From positions 1 to 5,796 of the forward strand of contig CAJVWL010000029.1 in the NCBI GenBank assembly GCA_913009745.1: a stretch of 5,796 nt of DNA, in the 5' to 3' direction. The DNA comes from an uncultured bacterium (lineage in GTDB: Bacteria; Patescibacteriota; Minisyncoccia; UBA6257; Colwellbacteraceae). Position 1 is the stretch's first letter; each line of letters opens with the position of its first letter. The translations under genes and the position numbers were made by a program. The notes below the pieces were generated by a model. That model searched no databases, was not told where the DNA came from, and saw only the letters and a list, made by a program, of their open reading frames with translations. Below, one piece after another: positions 1-4,924 of this stretch.

Positions 1-97
1 CAAGCAAAAATATAATTGCCAAAAATACAAATATCCAAAATGAGCGCAGCTCCGGTAATTTAAGCTGGGAGATTATTGAACTAATTTTCTGTTTCAT
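1..97 (-). CDS. N-terminus of an unidentified membrane protein (partial, runs off the left edge)
   Basis: A reading frame opens with ATG at 97-95 and stays open to the window edge, giving 32 residues that begin MKQKISSIISQLKLPELRSF and continue into a strongly hydrophobic stretch (FWIFVFLAIIFLL, residues 20-32). A short basic/amphipathic N-terminus followed by a hydrophobic run indicates a first transmembrane helix or an uncleaved signal anchor. The start overlaps the TGA stop of the upstream exonuclease gene in an ATGA arrangement, which is typical of translational coupling. The best Shine-Dalgarno sequence in the window, AGGAG at 111-107, lies 9 nt upstream. Coupling, SD and hydrophobic profile together support a real gene. 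The family cannot be identified from 32 residues. Confidence 0.72.
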   Translation of the reverse strand, partial: MKQKISSIISQLKLPELRSFWIFVFLAIIFLL

Positions 98-1029
98 ATG
101 CCTTGACTCCTACTTACATTATATCCGTCATTGTTGTCATTCTCAATTCTATTAACGAGGCTCTCAAATCCAAGGTTTTTGAGATATCCAATAAGCTCCC
201 TGTTTTTTAGCGGCTCTTGAACTGATAACTCGCTCAATCTTATTGGAACTTGGACGTTCGTATCAAGCGTCGCAAGTTTCTTAGAAAGAATTGCCGTGTC
301 TTTATTATCTATAAGTGTTTTGTAAAGTCTTTTATTGTTCATACCCATTTCTTCTATCTCCGAATATAGATTCTCCAATGAGCCATATCTACATATAAGC
401 TCAGAGGCTGTTTTTGGTCCTATGGAGGGAACTCCCGGAATATTATCTGATGTATCACCAACTAATCCTTTGTAGTCGGCGAATTGATTGGGTTTAACGT
501 TAAACCTTTTTATCACGGCTGCTTCATTGTAAACGGTTGTGTTGCTTATCCCTTTATGCGGCACCTCTACAACAACTTTATCTCCCTCTACTGCCTGCAG
601 TGAGTCAAGGTCTCCGGAGAAAATAACAGCCTGAACATCTTCCCCACAAGATAGTGAATGTGCAAGCGTTGCAACAATATCATCGGCCTCCCAACCGGGC
701 AGTTCAAATGTCTTGATGCCAAACTTTTTAAACAATGTGTGTGACTCTTTGATTTGTGGAATAAGGGCACTATCTGTTTTTGGCCGCGTTGCTTTATATG
801 CTTCATATTGTTTTTTTCTAAATGTCGGCTCCTGTCTATCAAACGCAGCCAGAGCATATTCTGGTGATCTTTCTTTAAAAATTTTTATCAATATACTTGC
901 TACACCGTATAGCGCTCCGCTTGGAGCGCCATCCGGTGTAGTTAATTGAGGAAGAGCGTGAAATGCTCTGTGAATTAACGAGTTTGCGTCAATCAATAAT
1001 AATTTTTCTTTGCTTTTCTTTCTTTCCAT
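94..1029 (-). CDS. Stand-alone 5'-3' exonuclease / flap nuclease (DNA polymerase I N-terminal domain family)
   Basis: This 311-residue protein matches the 5' nuclease domain of DNA polymerase I, which removes RNA primers and cuts 5' flaps in replication and repair. All expected metal-binding acidic residues are present: D14 (LLLIDANSL), D64 (AAFDRQEPTFRK), E114, D116 and D117 (GWEADDI), D140 and D142 (SGDLDSL), D192 and D195 (GDTSDNIPGV). The helix-hairpin-helix part follows as VPSIGPKTASELI (about 200-212). The arch region carries the conserved FRKKQYEAYKATR basic stretch (70-82). The protein ends after this domain with a polar Asn/Asp-rich tail (about 294-311), so the proofreading and polymerase domains are absent. 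The ATG at 1029 is preceded by TAAGG 7 nt upstream, which supports this start even though it lies 41 nt inside tsaE. The fold and role are clear. Whether a separate polymerase partner exists cannot be seen here. Confidence 0.95.
   Translation of the reverse strand: MERKKSKEKLLLIDANSLIHRAFHALPQLTTPDGAPSGALYGVASILIKIFKERSPEYALAAFDRQEPTFRKKQYEAYKATRPKTDSALIPQIKESHTLFKKFGIKTFELPGWEADDIVATLAHSLSCGEDVQAVIFSGDLDSLQAVEGDKVVVEVPHKGISNTTVYNEAAVIKRFNVKPNQFADYKGLVGDTSDNIPGVPSIGPKTASELICRYGSLENLYSEIEEMGMNNKRLYKTLIDNKDTAILSKKLATLDTNVQVPIRLSELSVQEPLKNRELIGYLKNLGFESLVNRIENDNNDGYNVSRSQGI
107..111 (-). promoter_or_regulatory. Shine-Dalgarno site for the partial membrane-protein gene
   Basis: AGGAG on the minus strand lies 9 nt upstream of the ATG at 97-95, within the last codons of the exonuclease gene. 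A second weaker match, AAGG at 104-101, is 3 nt from the start. This decides the start of the truncated gene at the left edge. Confidence 0.6.
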
Positions 1030-1441
1030 ATTTAAACCTTACCCAAATTGTGTCTTTTGGTAAAATTGAAGACAGTCTATCTGCCCACTCTATTAAAACG
1101 ATGTTGTTTGGATCTTTAAGTATTTTTTTTATACCAAGACCTGTTCTGTCTTTATCTTCTTTTATGCGGTATGCATCTATGTGGTATGCGCTCCCGAAGC
1201 TTGTGCTATTTGGCAGAATAAACCGTCTTAACATAACAAACGTTGGACTTGTAATTCTTCTCCTTACGCCAATTTCTCGCATAAAAGCTTTTACAAAAAC
1301 TGTTTTCCCCGCACCAAGCTCTCCTATTAGCCCCACAACCAATGCGTTATTTTTTGTTTTTGTTTTCATTATTCGGCTAACAAGTGTTTTTGCAATTCCC
1401 GATGTATTAAATGGGCTTTTTGATATATAGTTTGTTTCCAT
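989..1441 (-). CDS. tsaE: tRNA threonylcarbamoyladenosine biosynthesis ATPase TsaE
   Basis: A 150-residue P-loop ATPase of the TsaE (YjeE) family. In bacteria it works with TsaB and TsaD to transfer threonylcarbamoyl to A37 of ANN-decoding tRNAs in the cytoplasm. Visible motifs in order are Walker A GELGAGKT (40-47), the switch-like SPTF (65-68), HIDAYR (87-92), and the C-terminal IEWADR (117-122), all family signatures. Length is normal for the family. The ATG at 1441 lies 5 nt after the stop of the lamin-tail gene. No Shine-Dalgarno sequence is visible, so translation may depend on coupling to the upstream gene. The last 41 nt encode both the basic TsaE tail (KYGKKEKQRKIIID) and, in another frame, the start of the exonuclease. 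tsaB and tsaD are not in the window. Confidence 0.95.
   Translation of the reverse strand: METNYISKSPFNTSGIAKTLVSRIMKTKTKNNALVVGLIGELGAGKTVFVKAFMREIGVRRRITSPTFVMLRRFILPNSTSFGSAYHIDAYRIKEDKDRTGLGIKKILKDPNNIVLIEWADRLSSILPKDTIWVRFKYGKKEKQRKIIID
1037..1041 (-). promoter_or_regulatory. Shine-Dalgarno site for the exonuclease gene
   Basis: TAAGG on the minus strand lies 7 nt upstream of the exonuclease ATG and inside the tsaE coding region. It supports the start that overlaps tsaE over a downstream start. Confidence 0.5.
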
Positions 1442-1446
1442 ATTAA

Positions 1447-1965
1447 CTATTGTTTATTTTTGATTTCCTTTACAATAATTCCGCCGAAAATCCCCGACAA
1501 AACAGCAAGTATGATTGAGATGAGAAGCGGAGATGTGTTTATTTGTCCACTTACAAAATTTACTTGATCTACCGATAAGTTTTTTATGGACTCTGCTGAA
1601 ATTGCTGTGTGTATTTCCGTTGTCTTAATAAATTGTTGCGCAATTATAACTTCATCCTCGCTTACTTGTCCCGTGTATGCGAGTTTATCTATAAGCTTCT
1701 TTGTTTTGTCATATAAATATAGTGTGTCTCCACCGTTATTCAATATGATTTTTGTCTGTGAGTATTTTAGTGTGAGCTCTCCGCCCGGCATTATGCTTTG
1801 TTGGCTTATCGGAATATTAGAAAAATGGAAGGTTTTTCCGCTCTGGTCGGATAATGTCCACCCCCCTGTGTTTACTGCAGTCTTTCCTGTATTTATAAGT
1901 TTTATCCACTCTCCATTTGGGTCACGCCCCATTGGATTTGGTAGCACCTCTTTAAAATACAGCAT
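1447..1965 (-). CDS. Lamin-tail-domain protein with a C-terminal transmembrane helix
   Basis: The first ~110 residues of this 172-residue protein resemble the lamin tail domain, an Ig-like beta fold. The signature is EVLPNPMGRDPNGEWIKLIN (6-25), then GGWTLSDQSGKTFHF (34-48), a PGGEL turn (60-64) and NNGGDTLYLYD (76-86). Bacterial members are often secreted or attached to the cell surface, but their function is mostly unknown. A hydrophobic helix spans about 146-165 (PLLISIILAVLSGIFGGIIV) and is followed by a basic tail (KEIKNKQ). No signal peptide is seen. An in-frame TAG two codons upstream of the ATG rules out a longer N-terminus. The gene sits 11 nt after ruvB and 5 nt before tsaE, so it is almost certainly co-transcribed with them. 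No clear SD is present. Its role is unknown; a membrane or envelope structural role is only a guess. Confidence 0.85.
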   Translation of the reverse strand: MLYFKEVLPNPMGRDPNGEWIKLINTGKTAVNTGGWTLSDQSGKTFHFSNIPISQQSIMPGGELTLKYSQTKIILNNGGDTLYLYDKTKKLIDKLAYTGQVSEDEVIIAQQFIKTTEIHTAISAESIKNLSVDQVNFVSGQINTSPLLISIILAVLSGIFGGIIVKEIKNKQ

Positions 1966-1976
1966 GGCCTATGTTG

Positions 1977-2984
1977 TTAGAGCAATTTCTGTGGAGGATT
2001 CTTGCCAAGGTGCTTAAATGCGGCCGGTTCAGCCACTCTTCCCTTTGGTGTTCTGCGCATAAAACCGATTCTCATAAGATATGGCTCATATATATCCTCT
2101 ACAATGCCCTTGTCTTCGTTAAGGGCCGCCGCTATTGTGTTTACCCCGACTGGACCTCCATCAAATTTTTCTATGATAGTTTCTAGTAAAACTCTGTCTT
2201 GTTTTTCAAGCCCAAGTTTATCAATGTCTAAAAACTCAAGTGTCTTTTCTGCAACATTCTGCGTAACCACACTTTCATTATTAACCTCTAAATAATCTCT
2301 TGCTCGTTTTAAAAGACGATTTGCCGTTCTTGGTGTAAATCGCGCCGCCCTCGCAAGTATTGTAATCGCTTCGGGCTCTATTTTTAGATTCAGTAGTTTA
2401 GCGGACCTATTAATAATCGCCTCTATGTCTTTTTGATCATAATAGTCCAACTTAAACGTCGCGCCAAAACGCGATTGAAGTGGCGCGGAAAGCAAGTTAA
2501 TTCGTGTTGTGGCAGCTATTAATGTGAACGGGGGCAGGTCAATAGAAATGCTTCTTGCCCCAGCTCCTTTTCCTATAATAATATGTAGTTTCCTGCTCTC
2601 CATTGCAGGATACAACACCTCTTCTATCATGCGATTTAGCCTGTGCGCCTCATCAATAAATAAAATTTCCTTTTCCTCAAGATTACTTAAAACCGCTGCT
2701 AGGTCTCCCGCCTTATCTATAGTTGGTCCAGATGTGATTTTGATAGGTGCGTTCATTTCGTAGCTAACAAGCTTTGCAAGCGTTGTCTTTCCAAGTCCGG
2801 CTTGTCCGTAAAAAAGGAGATGATCTATTGGTTCTTTTCTTCTACGGGCGGCTTCTATTATTATATTGAGATTGCGCTTTATTTTTTCCTGCCCAATATA
2901 ATCATCCCATATTTGTGGCCTTAGAAGGGTGTCTGTATTTATGTCCTCTGTGGTGTTTTTGTTATCTTTTTTCTTTATTGACAT
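1977..2984 (-). CDS. ruvB: Holliday junction branch-migration ATPase RuvB
   Basis: RuvB is the hexameric AAA+ motor that, with RuvA, drives branch migration of Holliday junctions in recombinational repair. The 335-residue length is normal. Visible features are the N-terminal LRPQIWDDYIGQEKIKRNL block (21-39), Walker A GQAGLGKTT (60-68), Walker B LFIDEAHR (108-115), sensor 1 AATTR (157-161), arginine finger in QSRFG (R172), sensor 2 region TPRTANRLLKRARDY (217-231), and the C-terminal winged helix with GIVEDIYEPYLMRIGFMRRTPKGR. Walker A differs from the usual GPPGLGKT in having Gln-Ala for Pro-Pro, but the Gly-Lys-Thr core is intact. The first ~18 residues are a polar Lys/Asn/Thr-rich extension. 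No clear SD precedes the ATG. This is the first gene of the minus-strand operon. ruvC lies across pilB on the other strand and ruvA is not seen. Confidence 0.97.
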   Translation of the reverse strand: MSIKKKDNKNTTEDINTDTLLRPQIWDDYIGQEKIKRNLNIIIEAARRRKEPIDHLLFYGQAGLGKTTLAKLVSYEMNAPIKITSGPTIDKAGDLAAVLSNLEEKEILFIDEAHRLNRMIEEVLYPAMESRKLHIIIGKGAGARSISIDLPPFTLIAATTRINLLSAPLQSRFGATFKLDYYDQKDIEAIINRSAKLLNLKIEPEAITILARAARFTPRTANRLLKRARDYLEVNNESVVTQNVAEKTLEFLDIDKLGLEKQDRVLLETIIEKFDGGPVGVNTIAAALNEDKGIVEDIYEPYLMRIGFMRRTPKGRVAEPAAFKHLGKNPPQKLL

Positions 2985-3006
2985 AGCTTTGACTTTATGT
3001 TACGGT
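2978..3006 (+). promoter_or_regulatory. Predicted sigma-70-type promoter for the structured RNA
   Basis: TTGACA at 2978-2983 is a perfect -35 box. It is followed after 17 bp by TACGGT at 3001-3006, a 3/6 match to TATAAT that keeps the key first T, second A and last T. A TG at 2998-2999 sits one base upstream of the -10 box as an extended -10 element. The predicted start at about 3013 coincides with the first base of the RNA's closing helix, which is the main reason to take it seriously. Caution: the -35 box overlaps the ruvB start codon on the other strand, where the same bases encode Met-Ser-Ile, so the match could be coincidental. Confidence 0.45.
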
Positions 3007-3014
3007 ATGACCGT
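3002..3014. promoter_or_regulatory. Inverted repeat ACGGT-ATG-ACCGT, possible operator
   Basis: A perfect 5-bp inverted repeat with a 3-bp centre. It overlaps the predicted -10 box and start point of the structured RNA and lies 18 bp upstream of the ruvB start on the other strand. The position suits a regulator affecting both transcripts. It does not match the common LexA boxes I know (CTGT-N8-ACAG or GAAC-N4-GTTC). At this length a chance occurrence is possible. Confidence 0.3.
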
Positions 3015-3158
3015 GGAAATAGAGGTCTGTGGGTAGAGTCCGCACCCTCTCTTAGTTCTAGGACATCTCAGCTTCGGCTTGGTTGGCCCTCGGATGGGGT
3101 GTACTTTTTGGAATTATCCAAAATTCTCACGCAAACACCCACAGACTTCTATTCCTAC
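3013..3158 (+). ncRNA. Candidate structured non-coding RNA between ruvB and pilB
   Basis: This stretch has no protein gene but folds strongly as plus-strand RNA. The closing helix P1 pairs 3018-3034 (AATAGAGGTCTGTGGGT) with 3137-3153 (ACCCACAGACTTCTATT): 17 bp, one of them G-U, extended by GG/CC (3015-3016 with 3154-3155) past a bulged A. Inside it, P2 pairs 3042-3048 with 3096-3102 (GCACCCT/GGGGTGT) and can extend by AGT/ACT (3037-3039 with 3103-3105). P2 encloses a C(UUCG)G-capped hairpin around 3069-3082. P3 is a 7-bp hairpin, TTTTGGA-ATTA-TCCAAAA, at 3106-3123. The wobble pairs at 3024-3147, 3042-3102 and 3048-3096 are G-U on this strand but would be A-C mismatches on the other, which fixes the orientation. 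A promoter lies just upstream. A long closing stem, a junction with a hairpin on its 3' side and a terminal stem recall 6S RNA, but I recognise no family sequence. The signatures of SRP RNA, tmRNA and RNase P are absent. Confidence 0.6.
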
Positions 3159-3185
3159 AAACTACTATTAGTTTTCCGTGTTTTT
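3159..3185 (+). terminator. Weak candidate terminator for the structured RNA
   Basis: A hairpin AAACTA-CTAT-TAGTTT (3159-3164 with 3169-3174) begins right after the RNA's closing helix and is followed by TTTTT at 3181-3185. The stem is AT-rich and 6 nt separate it from the main T-run, so it would be a poor intrinsic terminator. It lies before the convergent pilB stop at 3193-3191. Confidence 0.3.
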
Positions 3186-3190
3186 ATATA

Positions 3191-4870
3191 CTACCACGCA
3201 ATTGGGCCTGTTGCGCGTTCCACCTCACTAAGCGTTGTAATCCCATTTATGGCTTTTAAGATGCCGTCTTGCTGTATTAACACCATTTCTTGTTTTTCAA
3301 CGGCAAATTTTTGTATTTCCCCTTCGGTGGCGCCTTTCTTAATAAGCCCCTCTATCTCATTGTTAATCTGTAAAAGTTCTACTATCGCAGTTCTTCCCAA
3401 AAAGCCGTCATCGCATTCATCGCATCCAACCGCACTATATAACTTTATTTCAATATTCTCATGCGGTACATGTTTAGGCAAGCCCTCTAAAAAGTTGTTT
3501 ATTTTCTTACGTAGTTCATCGTCTATTTTTTCTTCTTTTTTTCCCTTCGGACATAGGCGACGCACCAAGCGCTGTGAAATAACCATAGAAAGCGCAGGAC
3601 CTATAATTGCCGGGTTAACCCCTAAGTCTATTAGACGTGGTATTGCTCCGGCTGCATTATTTGCATGAAGCGTGGAAAAAACTAAATGTCCAGTGAGCGC
3701 AGCTTGCAGTGCTGTTTCTGCTGTTTCTTTGTTTCGTATTTCTCCCACCAAAATAATGTCGGGGTCTTGGCGAAGTATGGAATTGAGTCCCGTTGCAAAA
3801 GTATATCCACTTTCGGGATCAATTTGAGTTTGTTCTATTCCCTTAATATGATATTCGATTGGGTCTTCAATTGTTATTATCTTTACTGTTTGTGTTTTTA
3901 TCTTATTTAACAGGGCGTATAGCGTTGTTGTTTTTCCCGACCCCGTCGGGCCCGTTGCCAACATCATGCCTGTTGGTTTTTTAAGTTCCTGTAATATTGT
4001 AGTCTCATCATCTTTACGCAACCCCAAGCTGGATAAATCCATAGCAATGGCGTTTGGATTTAAAACCCTCATAACAACCGCTTCACCAAATTCTGCAGGA
4101 ACCACAGACACCCTAACCTCAATGTCACCCAGGCCGCTTTCTATTGTAAACCTGCCGTCTTGTGAGTTGTCGCTTATGTTTAATTTTAGGCCCGAGAGAA
4201 GTTTTATCCTGTGAATCAAAAGCCTTGCTGATTCTCTAGAAATTTTAACCACATCTCTAAGGTTTCCGTCTATTCGAAATCTAATTAGGGCACCTTCTTT
4301 TGTTGTGTGCTCTATATGAATGTCAGATGCGTTAAGCACAAGGGCGGAAGAAACAATCCTCATAAGAACCTTTGTTGTTGGGGCGCTATTGCCAATTTCG
4401 CCAATAAACTTATTTGCGTCTGATATTTTTCGTATATTTGCCTTTACTTCAGATAGTGTTGTTTTTGTTATCTTGCCCTTAATCTCATTACTTGTTTTTG
4501 TGTCGTCTTTTTTTGCGGCTTCTTTGTTGTATCCATCCCACATTTTTTTAATCTCGCTAAGCGGAGCTATTAAAATGCGTGGGTTTTCTCCGTGCTCTCG
4601 CAAGAAATCAATAAACTTTGCTGTTTGTATTTTTTGTGGATCATTTGCAACAATCACAAGCTCTCCATCCGCTCCTTTATCTATAACAGCTATTTCTGCT
4701 TTTTTTGCTGTTTGTTCTGGGATTTTGCGAAGCGCATCGCTATTTATTGGGGTGTCTTTTGTAAATAGCTTTAGGCCGGTATTTTCCGCGCGTCGTTTTG
4801 CGTCACGCCACCCTCCTTCTTCTCTTAAGGCGCTTATTGTTTTATCGATTGGGTTTATACTAAATCTCAT
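3191..4870 (-). CDS. pilB: Type IV pilus / type II secretion assembly ATPase (PilB/GspE family)
   Basis: This 559-residue cytoplasmic hexameric ATPase powers polymerisation of pilin-like subunits at the inner membrane. Residues 1-115 are a divergent N-terminal domain, then a Lys-rich linker (about 116-140), the first catalytic half with the ASDIHIE motif (181-187), Walker A GPTGSGKT (307-314), the Asp box TIEDPIEY (333-340), Walker B with DPDIILVGEIR (369-379), and the His box TGHLVFSTLHAN (393-404). The C-terminal cysteine motif is incomplete: C440 is followed by PKG where CxxC is expected, while C483 and C486 are intact. PilB/GspE is favoured over the retraction ATPase PilT by the length, N-terminal domain and Cys region. 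The gene stands alone here, with no pilC, pilT or pilin beside it. CPR bacteria often keep such systems for DNA uptake or host attachment. The ATG at 4870 has no clear SD but follows a good promoter closely. Confidence 0.95.
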   Translation of the reverse strand: MRFSINPIDKTISALREEGGWRDAKRRAENTGLKLFTKDTPINSDALRKIPEQTAKKAEIAVIDKGADGELVIVANDPQKIQTAKFIDFLREHGENPRILIAPLSEIKKMWDGYNKEAAKKDDTKTSNEIKGKITKTTLSEVKANIRKISDANKFIGEIGNSAPTTKVLMRIVSSALVLNASDIHIEHTTKEGALIRFRIDGNLRDVVKISRESARLLIHRIKLLSGLKLNISDNSQDGRFTIESGLGDIEVRVSVVPAEFGEAVVMRVLNPNAIAMDLSSLGLRKDDETTILQELKKPTGMMLATGPTGSGKTTTLYALLNKIKTQTVKIITIEDPIEYHIKGIEQTQIDPESGYTFATGLNSILRQDPDIILVGEIRNKETAETALQAALTGHLVFSTLHANNAAGAIPRLIDLGVNPAIIGPALSMVISQRLVRRLCPKGKKEEKIDDELRKKINNFLEGLPKHVPHENIEIKLYSAVGCDECDDGFLGRTAIVELLQINNEIEGLIKKGATEGEIQKFAVEKQEMVLIQQDGILKAINGITTLSEVERATGPIAW

Positions 4871-4880
4871 TATTCTAACT

Positions 4881-4886
4881 TATAAT
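4881..4886 (+). promoter_or_regulatory. Predicted -10 box for the yebC-ruvC operon
   Basis: A perfect TATAAT, with its best start at about 4893 and a leader of about 32 nt before the yebC ATG. No convincing -35 box lies 16-18 bp upstream, where the sequence is around TACTAA inside the pilB start region. The box overlaps the pilB -10 box on the opposite strand by five bases. Confidence 0.45.
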
Positions 4887-4910
4887 AGATGTAGGCGACC
4901 CAAATTGCAA
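4882..4910 (-). promoter_or_regulatory. Predicted promoter for pilB
   Basis: On the minus strand TTGCAA (4910-4905; 4/6 match to TTGACA) is followed after exactly 17 bp by TATTAT (4887-4882; 5/6 match to TATAAT). Transcription would start about 7 nt on, leaving a leader of only about 5 nt before the pilB ATG. That fits the absence of an SD and suggests near-leaderless translation. Confidence 0.55.
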
Positions 4911-4924
4911 AAAACGAATTTATT

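Noticed and set aside
963..1430. Plus-strand frame of 155 codons opposite tsaE
   Set aside because: TsaE carries the full family motif set on the minus strand; the opposite frame has no recognisable motifs and no promoter or SD.
3007..3036. Nine-codon plus-strand frame (MTVEIEVCG) at the 5' end of the structured RNA
   Set aside because: It starts upstream of the predicted transcript start, has no SD, and its codons are used up by the closing helix.
3060..3085. CTGAGATG on the minus strand, similar to a TPP riboswitch core element
   Set aside because: The second conserved TPP core segment (AACCTGAT followed by TAATGCCAGCG-like sequence) is absent, and the pairing evidence favours the plus strand.
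3013..3158. SRP RNA, tmRNA or RNase P RNA as the identity of the structured element
   Set aside because: The SRP domain IV GGAA/AGCA signature, the tmRNA tRNA-like end and tag frame, and the RNase P P4 core (GGAAAGTCC with ACAGAA) are not found; the element is also too short for the latter two.
2997..3668. Plus-strand open frame of 223 codons across the intergenic region and the pilB 3' end
   Set aside because: Most of it is antisense to pilB, whose motifs are unambiguous. The product has no recognisable family and is Ser/Phe/Cys-rich, as shadow frames usually are.
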